64,000 nt of DNA, taken from Lepas anatifera. Lineage: Eukaryota > Arthropoda > Thecostraca > Lepadidae. Shown here one piece after another: positions 11,626-21,867 of this stretch (the first letter of the stretch is position 1; every line of letters starts with the position of its first letter). The stretch covers positions 248,001 to 312,000 of the forward strand of contig JAOTON010001525.1 of the NCBI GenBank assembly GCA_034440635.1, given 5' to 3'. Both the position numbers and the translations under genes were made by a program. The notes under the pieces were generated by a model. That model ran no database searches, had not been told where the DNA came from, and saw nothing but the letters and a program-made list of their open reading frames with translations.

Positions 11626-12054
11626 TTAACTGATAATTATCTTACGGACTTAACTATTTTCGACTGATGACGTTCGAAGTCATCCTTCATTGTCGGCTCC
11701 CCAGCCTAGAAACGCCCCCGATCTTTTGGAGTCAACTTTTTTCTTCCTCTCTGAAAGTTGTATTTTCCAACCCTGACCCCAGTCACCCTTCCCGTCATTT
11801 CCCAGGCGTTAGTCCACTTAAGCCGGTAATATAACACCGGTGATCCTTCCTTGACCTTCGTGGGAAAAAGTGACTTCCAAAGCGCAAGGACCCCATGAGG
11901 TATCAGAGACAGCTAATGGCGCCAAACTGTTTCCGAGCCTCCAGCTCATATTAGAGAAAACGGCCGAGCAAAATATTAACAGGCTGGTAGATCCGTACAA
12001 GTCCAAACGCAGTGTAATAGGCTTAGCGCATTAAATTGACCACAATAATTCTTA
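11626..12054. other. No gene seen
   Basis: Unique-looking sequence between two repeats; no supported feature. Confidence 0.4.
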
Positions 12055-12258
12055 TTGTCATTCGTCCCGGCGGGGAGGGGGGTGGTTCAAAACCTTCCCC
12101 TCGAGTTTTTCGTTAGCACGAAAAAGGGGGAGCGAAGCACCGCCATACTTGGCACACCGTATCCTTGATCAATGTCGCAACTTCCCCAAAATTTTAAGGT
12201 TAGGTCATCTCAGGTCAGGTCACCAGTGCAGGTCAAGTGACCTCACCTCCAATAATGT

Positions 12259-13101
12259 TTAACACGCGCATTGACGGGGGTCAGAGACACCTTCGCTTTG
12301 ACGGGGGGCGGCTACCCGCCCCCTAAGATCTCGAGAACCACGGTAGGTAGCGAAAAACGGTAAACGTCGTTGGGCTGCCCATCCACTTGTCCATCGAAAA
12401 CATTTGAACCATTTTTTGTCATGTCACATTTAAGGTCACGAGAGGTTAAAACATGCCGTCATAGGGTTAACATGTAAATTAAGTTTTTCGGCCATTACAT
12501 CTGAACAAGTAAAGATGGAGCAGAACGACTTAGATTGTATGAATCCTCTCAGCAAGCCGAATCGAATGATATATAACTTGACCTTGCTAGGTCAAATCAA
12601 GGATTTGACCTGACCTGAGGTCAGGTCAGGGTCAAACTATATAAAATGCATATCATTAGAACTGCAAAGCCCAGGTGAGTCTAATGGAGCTAAAATAAAC
12701 GCTCTATCACCATCCGTTATTGATTTATTCCGTAAAAACCATTTTCCCCTGTATTTCCAATGGAGAGGTCATGCCTCGTACCTGACCTTAGGTCATCAAT
12801 ATAAAAATACTGGAACAAATTTTAGAGAACTCGGTGGGGCCATTATGTGATATGAGTTTCAATCGGATAAGTTGAGCCTGCTCCGACTTATGCTATGTTA
12901 AATTTTTTTGAGGTCAGGTCACTTGTCCTGTACTGGTGACCTGACCTGAGATGACCTAACCTTAAAATTTTCACAGAATTTGTAAAAATGATGAGGGAAA
13001 AGGTATGCCAAGTACGGTGGCGCTACGCGCCGCCGCTTTTCTGCTATCTCCGAAAAACCTGAGGGGGGCGGGTACCCGCCCCCTGTCAATGCGCGTGTTA
13101 A
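12259..13101. mobile_element. Family A TTAA element, full length (843 bp)
   Basis: TTAA at 12259-12262 is followed by CACGCGCATTGACGGGGG, and the mirror-image CAATGCGCGTG precedes TTAA at 13098-13101. Next to each tip is a CGGGTACCCGCCCCC-type palindrome. The body includes ATCTCGAGAACCACGGTAGG, TTTTCGGCCATTACATCTGA and dense GGTCA repeats. It has no open frame of interest, so it must be moved in trans if at all. It lies inside a diverged relative in opposite orientation. Confidence 0.85.
12606..12628. repeat. Near-perfect GGTCA palindrome inside family A
   Basis: Two TGACC units face two GGTCA units, giving a 23-bp palindrome with only the centre base unmatched. The same site is kept at 24791-24813 with one centre change. 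GGTCA words match the core of nuclear receptor half-sites (AGGTCA), but the 5-bp spacing is not that of classical direct repeats, so receptor binding is only a possibility. Confidence 0.5.
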
Positions 13102-13940
13102 GGTGCCACAAGTAAGCAAAGGGTGAATCGAACTGAAACTTATACCACATAATGGGCCCACTGAGTGTTACAAAACGTGTTCCAAGATTTTTCATATCGA
13201 TGACCTGGAGTCAGGTACGGATCATGACCTCTCCATTAGAAATGCATGGGGAAAACGGAAATTGGCCGAAAAATTGTTCTTTTTCTGTAGAAACCGCTTG
13301 AAATACTTTCTTAATCTCCAAATCATAATATCCCAGGCCCCTTATAGCTTCATGTTCCAAGTTTGAACCTGAAATCTCTGGTCGGTCATCTGGGGCTACT
13401 TAAGCAGGTTTTTGGACTTTGGTCAATAACTGTGCAAAAAATGACCATAAACCTTTTCTTTTGATAGTTTTAGGTTTCGATTGTTATTGCAAGTCGATTG
13501 ATATGCATGACAGGTTAAACTAAGCTAGGTTAGATGGTGACCTTGACCTGAGCTTAGGCAGTCATTTTTAGTTTTGACCTTATAGGGTCATGTTATACAT
13601 TATTTGGTTTGCTGTAACAAGAGGTGGCGATTGATGCTTAAAATGATTCTAACAACTTCTGAATTCTAACTAACTAAACCTAGATTCGAACTAATTAGTC
13701 AGACGCTAGAGCTCGAAGCTCACCTCTAGCATGCCACCTTCTTTGACGTGTCATGGCCTCAATATTGACCTGAACCAAAAAGTGACGGATGTAGTTTATT
13801 CATGAATTTGTATGGGATATCCACCAGCGTTCTCGTTTTTCGCTATCTCACATGGAAGCCGTGTTCGAAGGGGGGCAGGTGTTTGAATACGCCCCACCAG
13901 GGCGAAGGTGGCTCAGTGGGCCACTGGGGCGGGTGTTTAA

Positions 13941-14621
13941 CTGTATATATCCTATGTTTCTTACATGCATGAATGCCTCGCTTTCTTAGAGCTGCTAGGC
14001 CTTCTTTAATAGTTTATCGGAAAATGTTTTATGAATATTCTTTTTAGAGGATTATACGTTAAATTCTCTTAAGAAATAAGATGTGGGCGTCAGATAATAT
14101 GTGTGATACATGAACATCTAATGAAGGTAGCTAAGTTTCGCGCTCATCTGCTTCTTTTTAAATTAGCGGCTGCGTTTGATTCAAAGCTGTTCTTTATTGC
14201 TATGCCTTGACTCGGCAGTGACTGTTTTAGAAGCTTAACAACTTAAGTACATTTGTAAATTGTCTGCTTTTGTTGTTGATGCTAATCCATATGATAGTCT
14301 GAGGATTTGGAGCTGCTATTCGTGGTGAAGGCTTCTGACAAGCCTGCTTAGCAAAATGCTGACCTAAGCTAAGCCCTTTATTGGCAGGTCCTGCTAAATT
14401 ACCCAGGAGGTGTTGGATATTTCAGTGGATGCGAAACGTAGATTCTTTGCTGTTTTGGTACATACTTTCTCTTACAGATATACATAGGAATAGGGCCAGA
14501 GGCCCCCTCCTTCTACCGCTCTAATAAATCTGTGTTGCCGGGAAAGACTGGAAGTGTTTTAATATCGTAAATGTATTGGAAACATGTTTCCGTACCAAAA
14601 CAAGCAGTTGATAGCTTCCCG
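13941..14621. other. No gene seen
   Basis: AT-rich unique sequence; no exon, repeat end or RNA gene found. Confidence 0.4.
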
Positions 14622-14823
14622 CATAGGCAAATCTAGGAGACAAGGTGGAGGGGGCACTTATTCGCCTCTCCCTGATTGGCTATCGCCGCCCCTGAAATGG
14701 CCATGACACCTTCGGAAAGTTCGTTTACGTGAGTATTGGCGACCATGCTATATGATTTGACGCCCACCAGATCGGTTTTGCCGTCCAAAAGTAGCCCCGT
14801 CGAAAATCCTGGATCTGCCTATG
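14622..14823. mobile_element. CATAGGCRGATCCAGG-ended short element (202 bp)
   Basis: It starts CATAGGCAAATCTAGGA and ends TCCTGGATCTGCCTATG, clean inverted repeats of 17 bp. The body has family words CGCCCCTGAAATGGCC and GCCCACCAGATCGGTTTTGC that recur in the related elements at 11285, 40022 and 57028. There is no protein, and the superfamily is not assigned. Confidence 0.75.
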
Positions 14824-15388
14824 GCTTCCAGTGCTTATTGAAAACACACCCATTATGGGATTTGTTTTCTAGTCAAATTATAGTTGGCAGATGAGGATCC
14901 AGGGGCAGCAAAAAAGTCATGCGCCTTGTCTAACCCTCCGATTCTGGTCAATTTTCTTGTTAGTACATTGATAGCACGCCTCAAGTTCACGTCCGTGGAT
15001 TCATCAGCTCTGGAAGTGCGTTGCCTGGATTAATAGCTGACCGCAGGAGTTTGACGGCCAGCCGACCACTAAGGTCACGCGGTGTCGCTAACTATGCCCT
15101 GTTGGCAGAGATAGCGGAGGGTTGGACTGCCTCTCATCCCGGCAAACTCCTGGAGCTTTCCTGGACACTTGGGCAGTAATTGAGGGCGCTTACCACTGGA
15201 TAAGCCGGCCCAGTGGGTCGGAGTAATTTTGATGGTCTATTTCCAAGGTCGCAATAAGCCGGTGATCTCAAGCCCATAATTTTTTTGCAAAAGTGTTATT
15301 GATCAGTAATTACCAGTCTTGGTTTCTAAAAATTCGTTTCATGGCTTCACTTCATCACAGAAAAACTATTACCACTGCTTGTTCTTGG
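14824..15388. other. No gene seen
   Basis: Ordinary mixed-composition sequence; no supported feature. Confidence 0.4.
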
Positions 15389-15567
15389 TGGGGGCGTAGT
15401 AGTGGAGTGGTCAGCGTAGCTGGCTTCAATTCAGCGGACCCGGGTTCAAGGCCCTGCGGTTTCCCTGAACAAGGAGCAAGCTGGCTCCCGAGAAAACCTT
15501 CCAACAGGGAAAGAGTTGGCGACGCCATATGACCCTGGAAGTTGGTGTCGATAAGCCCCAAAAATTC
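15389..15567 (+). mobile_element. tRNA-derived SINE, plus orientation
   Basis: The head GGGGGCGTAGTAGTGGAGTG + GTCAGCG resembles an RNA polymerase III A box (AGTGGAGTGGTCAGCG). About 35 bp later comes the B box-like GGGTTCAAGGCCC, so the head derives from a tRNA. A tail with CTCCCGAGAAAACCTTCCAA and GACCCTGGAAGTTGGTGTCG follows. A reverse-oriented copy lies 39 bp downstream, and a diverged relative of the tail is at 41325. There is no protein; it would need a LINE for movement. Confidence 0.8.
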
Positions 15568-15604
15568 TTGGTTGACGAACTCGTTAGCACGAACACTGTG
15601 ACTT

Positions 15605-15786
15605 AATAATTTTTGGGGCTTATCGACGCACCAACTGCCAGGGTCATATGGCGTCGCCAACTCTTTCCCTGTTGGAAGGGTTTCTCGGGAGCCAGCTTGC
15701 TCCTTGTTCAGGGAAGCCGCCGGGCCTTGAACCCGGGTCGGCTGAATGGAACCCAGCTACGCTGACCACTCCACTACCGCGCCCCC
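15605..15786 (-). mobile_element. tRNA-derived SINE, minus orientation, with 14-bp target duplication
   Basis: On the bottom strand it reads GGGGGCGCGGTAGTGGAGTG + GTCAGCGTAGC, then the B box-like GGGTTCAAGGCCC, then the same tail as the plus-strand copy. It is flanked by identical 14-bp direct repeats AACACTGTGACTTA at 15591-15604 and 15787-15800, the mark of LINE-type insertion. It lies just beyond the 3' end of the plus-strand SINE, so the two form an inverted pair of about 180-bp arms. Confidence 0.9.
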
Positions 15787-15800
15787 AACACTGTGACTTA

Positions 15801-17384
15801 TGGACTCCGGTAACCAATTAACACATTTGTTAGCTAGCAGGTGAGAACAAAGCGTAGGGAGAACTTGGTCAGGTGGTGATAACCACCGACGCTGGGAGGC
15901 CTCAATCGACGGATCTGGCTATACTGTGACAACACTTTTGTCTAAGTCAAGCAGATTCTGAACGTTCGGAGAGCGATCTATCAGCCTTTAGACGGATTTT
16001 GATGTGCTCTGACTGTATGATGTCCCAAAAATGAAACTCCTGTTTCGAAGGCGTTGTTACATTCGCATCTTCCTGTCAACTCCGAAAGGGGTGTCCATTA
16101 AGGCACGGTGAAAAATCAGAAGTGCATTTTTCTCTTCGGTTCACATTTCTTTGAAAAATTTGCTTGTAAAGTAGGTTTGTCATTAAGTATTTTGTATTTT
16201 AGTACTTTCGTGGTAAAAATCAGTTTTTGTGTCATGCTTCATGGATATACATGTGTCCTGACTAGAATTATAGCATTTAAATCCGCAATTTTTTGCACCG
16301 GAACATTGGAAGTTTGCCATGACATTTATGATGTGCTGAAACATTTAAACGCTGACCCCATGACCTGATGGCGAAGGGGAAGCTCGTTTGTATGAAGGCA
16401 GCAAATGGTCCAAAACGGTGTCCTCCGAATTCGTTTCTCTAGTAAGTGTGGGTACTGCCTTTCCACCCCGTATTCTGACTGCTGAAGTAAACCGTGAGTA
16501 TCTGAAGTGGGTCAGCGGAGATTGGCTGCTGCAAAAGATCTTACAGGGCCTGGGCGATCTTCAGTGCTAGCTTATCACGATTTATTGACTTTTCAGGGAC
16601 GAGGTCAGCGAGGCATCCTCCGCTTGACTCCACACCTACACTCACGTGTTCCTGCTTCACCAATCTCATCCTCAGTGTCTCCGAACTGCATGCCACCATT
16701 TTTCGGGTGTGCAAGTCCTTACTTCCGTCGTAGCCCATGCTAGCTATCTTAGTCTCACTTCGCGTCTTTTAGTGCTTCTCTCTGGCTCGCATTATGGCTA
16801 CCTTTCTAGCTCTGATCAGCTTACAGGGGTCGCACGACAGCACTGTGGTCGGAAACGCTGTCGTGGGTAGCCACGGGGCCATTTTTCGGATTTTGGAATT
16901 TAGGGGTTTTATGGCTGCTGATATGAATAAAATTGTTCAGGGTGTTCTGAATGACCATTATTATCAAGCTAATTTGGTTGAAAGATGCACTTATTATTCA
17001 TCAAAGTAAGGCGATGGTGAAATCCAGAAGTAAGGCACTCGATGCGTCTCCTAGATCCGAGTTTTTAACTTTGAATAATACACGTCAAAACTGAGTCAGC
17101 CTAAAAATAATTGGTATCAAAATGTTCATCATAATGTCAGCTATAAGATGATAAGCGTTATGTGTATATTTGAATTTTGATAAAGTTATATATAACCTGC
17201 GTTTTAACAACCCTTTTATAAATCCGCCTTACAAACTAGTTGCTAATTTTGAATAGACAAAAAATTTACGTTTCTGCCAATTAGCTTTTTAGTGGAAACA
17301 TTGGTCAAGTAATTCTCCGTCATGGCCTGAAGAGAGCTAAGTGCGCAAATGTGCGCAAAATTGTCCACAGTGTAAATTGTACCG
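15801..17384. other. No gene seen
   Basis: About 1.6 kb of unique, AT-rich sequence with short frames only. I checked for splice-bounded frames and for known repeat tips and found none I can support. Confidence 0.4.
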
Positions 17385-17475
17385 GGCCGTCCGCCACCCG
17401 GAGCCGTCCGCCCGTCCGCCACCCGGCGCCTCCGCGGCTCGCCACGGCCCGCCGGCCACCCGCGAGGTGCGGGGG
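17385..17475. repeat. Very GC-rich patch with CCGTCCGCCACCCGG repeats
   Basis: A 90-bp block is almost entirely G and C and contains CCGTCCGCCACCCGG at least twice with partial copies, set in AT-rich DNA on both sides. It looks like a short minisatellite or an inserted fragment. All three plus frames stay open over the block, so openness is uninformative. Confidence 0.6.
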
Positions 17476-17942
17476 ACACTTATCAGGGGCTTCTTATGTC
17501 GTATTGCTTTCCTTTATGCACATCATCTTCATTGTAAGCTCATAGGTTTTCTTGACCTTACCCAGAATTATCCTTGGTCAAGGTCACCCATGCATAGACC
17601 ATGCTCATATTGCACATGATTCGACATGATATGATGAGAGGGGTACACTGATAACTACTGTCTTGATCTCCCTGCCGTCTGAATATATGAAAGAAACCCA
17701 TATTATCGTGCGAACATTCAACGTGACCTTTTGTGATTTCTGGGGACATCAACTTTAACGAGGGTAGCAAATGATAAGCAGCTCACAAACTCATTTCACT
17801 CAGGGGTTCTGAATGACAATATGTATTTTGTTTTAGCCCTATTAGACAATTAGTCTGAGAAGAGGCTGGGTATGCCCTTCTGCATGCGGAGCCAGCACAC
17901 CTAACCAGGTCGTTGGGGGTCGGGTTAGGTCAATTCATTTGC
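17476..17942. other. No gene seen
   Basis: Unique sequence with a few GGTCA words near 17555-17590; probably a worn repeat. No gene. Confidence 0.35.
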
Positions 17943-18871
17943 TTAACACGCGCACTTGAGGGGGACCTCGGAGGCTCCCTCACTTATATTTCCGAGGTGG
18001 CGTAAGAACAGCTCGTAGAGCCGAAAAACGATATTTGTCCTCATTCGAGAGAATTTAACGGCACATCGATTGGTGAAGATATTTAAAAAATCGACCGAAA
18101 ATTTTGTGACCTATAGGCTTTCAAAGTCAGACCTGCATTTTGAGATTGCCACAATCACGCGGTAGGACCAGTTTGCTTGCATTGGACACCGAGTGATGAC
18201 GTCATAACGTCTTATACCCGGGATAATATGCCAAGGTCACCTCATAGAAAGGTCTAGGTTAAGGTCAAAGGTCACAGGTTAAGGTCATATCAGAATTTTG
18301 AAGGTCATTGACCCCAGCGCTTCCGGTCAAATAGCGTTACCCGGTCAGACGTTTATTATGCTATGAAGTCATAGTTTAGGTACCTCAATGTAAAAATCAA
18401 GGTCAAAGGTCAAGGTTAAAGGTCATTTTTAAAGGTCAATCCTTATTTTCCACCAAACACTGGCAACGGTGTAACCCAAAGTGTACATTATCGGTAGTAT
18501 ACCATATTGTGCCATCATAGGTCAATGACCTTGGATGACTTTGACCTCAAAATTGTAGCAAAGCTTCTTTGTGACCTTCCTTCTATGATCATGGTCTGCC
18601 TTTAGCTTATTCTCGTCATTTTCCCTCTTAATAACGGTATTTTCCAATAGGTTCCCAGCATGGCCAATATTTGACGTTTATGACGTCGTTTGACCCTTGA
18701 AGATATTAACCTAGGTCAATGAAAATTGGTCATAATATAGACTACTATAGCCCCCATCCCCCCTTTAAGCAGTTTTTCTGCGTATCTTAGTTTCCGAGAT
18801 CTTAGAGGGGGACCTACCAGACCCCCTACAGTGCGCGTTAGTGCCAGACCCCTTTCCAGTGCGGGTGTTAG
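17943..18871. mobile_element. Family C TTAA-type element
   Basis: It opens TTAACACGCGCACTTGAGGG and closes with two tandem tips, CTACAGTGCGCGTTAG and TTTCCAGTGCGGGTGTTAG. The final site has become TTAG. The body carries ordered blocks shared with 32201-34223 and 53811-54784: TCACGCGGTAGGACCAGTTT, long runs of AAGGTCAAGGTCA type, and a CATCATAGGTCAATGACCTT palindrome. There is no open frame of interest. Confidence 0.7.
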
Positions 18872-19070
18872 TTGAATCAACTTAAGTATACTTCTCCCAT
18901 TGCAATTGATTTAGCATGATCTGCTGAAAATTTGGGGTGAATCGGTTCGGCCGTTTCAGCGCTGTTGGAAAATGAACATGAACAAAAACCTCGGTGGCCA
19001 TCCGTGAGGCCGTTTCCGACCACTCACTGTCGACAGACGAGAAAATTCCAGAGTTCGGTTTATATCAGTT

Positions 19071-19862
19071 CATGAGTGACATAAGACACAAAGTTAAAAA
19101 TACACATTATATGCGTTATAGATCGAAAATTAATCGCAGATCGGTTCGGTCAGTAATGATTTGAAAAATTGGGCTGACATGGCTCTACAATTATTTCTGT
19201 GCGCAGGTGCTTTTAATGTGGGTGGTGTCTCCATTAATAGCAAAAGCGTAAACAGTGCTATCAGCCTTTTCTGTTGCATGATGAACGGCGTAAATAAAAT
19301 GATGCAGGTCGACAAACTATCTGATCAGAAATTCAACATCACTAAGAGGCATTAACACTACATAACACTCAATGACAATTCACTGTACATGAATATGCAA
19401 AACACTGTACGGTTTGAGCTAACCTGTTGGGGGTCGCCTATCATACAGAGACACGTCCCCCATCAGATTCATCTGTTTGTTGATTTCTGGGTCCCTGTCT
19501 CTGATATAGACGGCCTCCAGGACGGTAAGCCGTCTCCTGTCAAAACATCATACTATAATGGATGTATTATTTGCGAGCATAGCCCTGGTGCGTTTTAGTT
19601 TGTGTGTCGTTTCGGTATGTTTTTTTTTTTTTTGGGGGCGCCGGCCTGGAGGTGGAGGTTCATAAGTCTTGAGAGTGTAGTCGTCGTGTGTCCCATGTAT
19701 ATCGAGTTAGGACGGCGCGCACAGTCGCCGATGGGGCAATGGTACTCATATACAACGTTCACAGCCTGTAGAACGGATCTGTCTTTGTTGAGGTTGTTGG
19801 TCATAACTAAGTTAGATGTAGATGGGCTTTTGTAGTAGGTGATTAATTTAACCCGATCTTTT
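19071..19862 (-). mobile_element. Penelope-like element 3' part, inverted arm
   Basis: This arm is the reverse complement of 20549-21339. On the bottom strand at 19804-19595 it encodes the same GIY-YIG endonuclease piece (VVYEYHCPIGDCARRP, then SIYMGHTTTTLSR), broken after a run of T residues near 19620. The remainder down to 19071 is the presumed 3' untranslated part. The reverse transcriptase is missing from this copy. It joins the plus-strand copy head to head at about 19862. Confidence 0.8.
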
Positions 19863-20995
19863 CTGATTCTGATTCTTCAAATTCTGAAAAACAAACTAGA
19901 GCAACATTCAGTTCTCACGTTCACTATTGAGCAATCCGTTAATAATACGATCCCATTTCTTGACGTGCTGGTAAATGCATCCAGTACCAACGGGGATTTC
20001 GTCAGTACGGCGTACAGGAAACCAACCGATGATGGCGCATGCCTCAACGGAAATAGCGAATTCCCCGACACATACAAACAAAGCGTAATCCGAGCGTGTG
20101 TCCACAGGGCCATCAAACATTGCAGTACGTGGGCCCTGCTGCACCAAGAACTGGATATAATTAGACAAATACTAGTAAACAACAACTACCGCCTTATGGA
20201 CATAGATACCGCCATCCGACAGCTCCTACACCAACACCTCTCCACAAAACCCAAACAAGACAAGGACGAGACTACACAGCCTAGAACGGGACAAGACAGC
20301 AGCATTAACAACAAACAATGCCTTGACAAAGACGACACTATGCAGACTAGCACAACACAAGACAACAACAGACATAAAACCACGGACAAGGACGAGATGA
20401 CGCATGCTAACCCGGGACAAACTAATAATAACAACAGACAAGACACCACATTCAAGGGCGCGACAATCGAACTTTTCTACAGAGGAACGATGTCCACGGC
20501 ATACAAAGACGACGAAAAAGTACTGCGTGACGAGAAAAACTATGCCAAAAACCCCAAAAGATTGGGTTAAACTAATCACCTACTACAAAAGCCCATCTAC
20601 ATCTAACTTAGTTATGACCAACAACCTCAACAAAGACAAATCCGTTCTACAGGCTGTGAACGTTGTATATGAGTACCATTGCCCCATCGGCGACTGTGCG
20701 CGCCGTCCTAACTCGATATACATGGGACACACGACGACTACACTCTCAAGACGTATGACACTCCACCTCCAGGCCGGCGCCCCCAAAAAACATACCGAAA
20801 CGACACACAAACTAAAACTCACCAGAGCTATGCTCGTAAATAATACATCCATTATAGCATGATGTTTTGACAGGAGACGGCTCACCGTCCTGGAGGCCGT
20901 CTATATCAGAGACAGGGACCCAGAAATCAACAAACAGGTGAATCTGATGGGGGACCTGTCTCTGTATGATAGGCGACTCCCAACAGGTTAGCTCA
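19863..20995 (+). pseudogene. Penelope-like retroelement, RT thumb plus GIY-YIG endonuclease, frame-broken
   Basis: The 3' half of a Penelope-like polyprotein, which normally pairs a reverse transcriptase with a C-terminal GIY-YIG nuclease. The first frame (to 20570) holds the region after the RT catalytic site: NNTIPFLDVLV, the TAYRKPTDD block, a CVHRAIKHC helix, then a long Asp/Lys/Thr/Gln linker (20245-20460). A single frameshift near 20535-20550 leads into the endonuclease frame: VKLITYYKSPSTSNLVMTNN, VVYEYHCPIGDC with two Cys, and SIYMGHTTTTLSRRM, ending at 20862. A further shift restores a C-terminal LTVLEAVYIRDRDPEINKQ at about 20881-20940. The catalytic YxDD part is absent because the copy is truncated at the junction with the inverted arm. 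It is inactive. Confidence 0.88.
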
Positions 20996-21339
20996 AACCG
21001 TACAGTATTTCGCATATTCATGTACAGTGAATTGTCATTGAGTGTCATGTAGTGTTAATGCCTCTTAGTGATGTTGGAATTCTGATCAGATAGTTTGTCG
21101 ACCTGCATCATTTTATTTACGCCGTTCATCATGCAACAGAAAAGGCTGATAGCATTGTTTGCGCTTTTGCTATTAATGGAGACACCACCCACATTAAAAG
21201 AACCTGCGCACAGAAATAATTGTAGAGCCATGTCAGCCCAATTTTTCAAATCATTACTGACCGAACCGATCTGCGATTAATTTTCGATCTATAACGTATA
21301 TAATGTGTATTCTTAACTTTGTGTCTTATGTCACTCATG
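20549..21339 (+). repeat. Right arm of Penelope-like inverted repeat
   Basis: About 790 bp reverse-complementary to 19071-19862 with few differences (the left copy has a T-run expansion near 19620). It spans the endonuclease and the 3' untranslated part and ends at GTGTCTTATGTCACTCATG. The 686-bp loop between the arms is the RT-derived segment. The arms are similar enough that the duplication looks recent relative to the frame damage. Confidence 0.85.
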
Positions 21340-21500
21340 TTGTCTGATGATGTCAATTGTATTGATGAGACGTTACCTGAACATGTAAATATCAGCACAA
21401 TTCTCTCATATTTGGACAACCAAGGGAAAAAACTACTCCGCAAAGTTGAAAGCCTCACCAAGGAAAAAACCAACACTGAATATTCCGTCATATTTAATGA

Positions 21501-21502
<2 letters not shown>

Positions 21503-21552
<50 letters not shown>

Positions 21553-21589
21553 ATATATATATATCTATATATCTATATATATATTTTTT
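21503..21589. repeat. (TA)n microsatellite
   Basis: About 85 bp of TA repeats with a few TC/TA interruptions toward the right. It ends exactly where the truncated family A copy begins. Confidence 0.95.
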
Positions 21590-21866
21590 TGTAAAAGTTC
21601 AAATCGTTTTGCCTATCATTACTTGTTGAGATGTAATGGCCGAAAAACTTAATTTACATGTTATCCCTATTACGGCATGTTTTGACCTCTAGTGACCTGA
21701 AATGTGGCCTGACAAATGGTTCAAATGTTGTCGATGAAGAAATGGATGGGCTATCTAACGCCGTTTACTGTTTTTCGCTACCTAGCGCGTTTTTTTAGAT
21801 CTTAGGGATGGCGGGTACCCCCGTCAAGGCGAAGGTGGCTCAGACCCCCGTCAATGCGCGTGTTAA
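21590..21866. mobile_element. Family A fragment, right end
   Basis: It reads as the 55730-56041 part of family A: GTTCAAATCGTTTTGCCTAT, GAGATGTAATGGCCGAAAAA, GACGCCGTTTACTG-like words, then GTCAATGCGCGTG-TTAA at 21863-21866. The left 570 bp are missing and replaced by the TA array. It abuts the minus-strand Penelope fragment. Confidence 0.75.
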
Positions 21867-21867
21867 A

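Larger units (their letters stand above)
12055..13940. mobile_element. A-like TTAA element split by an inner family A copy
   Basis: The segments 12055-12258 and 13102-13940 together read as one element in the bottom-strand orientation of family A (CCGCCATACTTGGCACACCG, then AAGGTTAGGTCATCTCAGG; after the break, GAAACTTATACCACATAATG). It is more diverged than the inner copy. Its right end is GGGGCGGGTG-TTTAA at 13930-13940; its left end is worn, near CGTCCCGGCGGGG. The insertion lies at an internal TTAA that is conserved in relatives (GTTTAAGATAGCATAAGTCG near 55398). It is rich in GGTCA words. Confidence 0.65.

Noticed and set aside
12900..13195. Short frames shared between family A copies (also 25156, 54967)
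   Set aside because: Same noncoding repeat translated in several copies; stops and shifts are not conserved as in a protein.
20186..20579. Minus-strand frames of 89 and 117 codons
   Set aside because: Antisense to the Penelope-like linker region; no domain and explained by codon bias of the sense strand.
21446..21652. Ile-Tyr repeat open frames, also at 39394-39723
   Set aside because: Direct translation of TA microsatellites.
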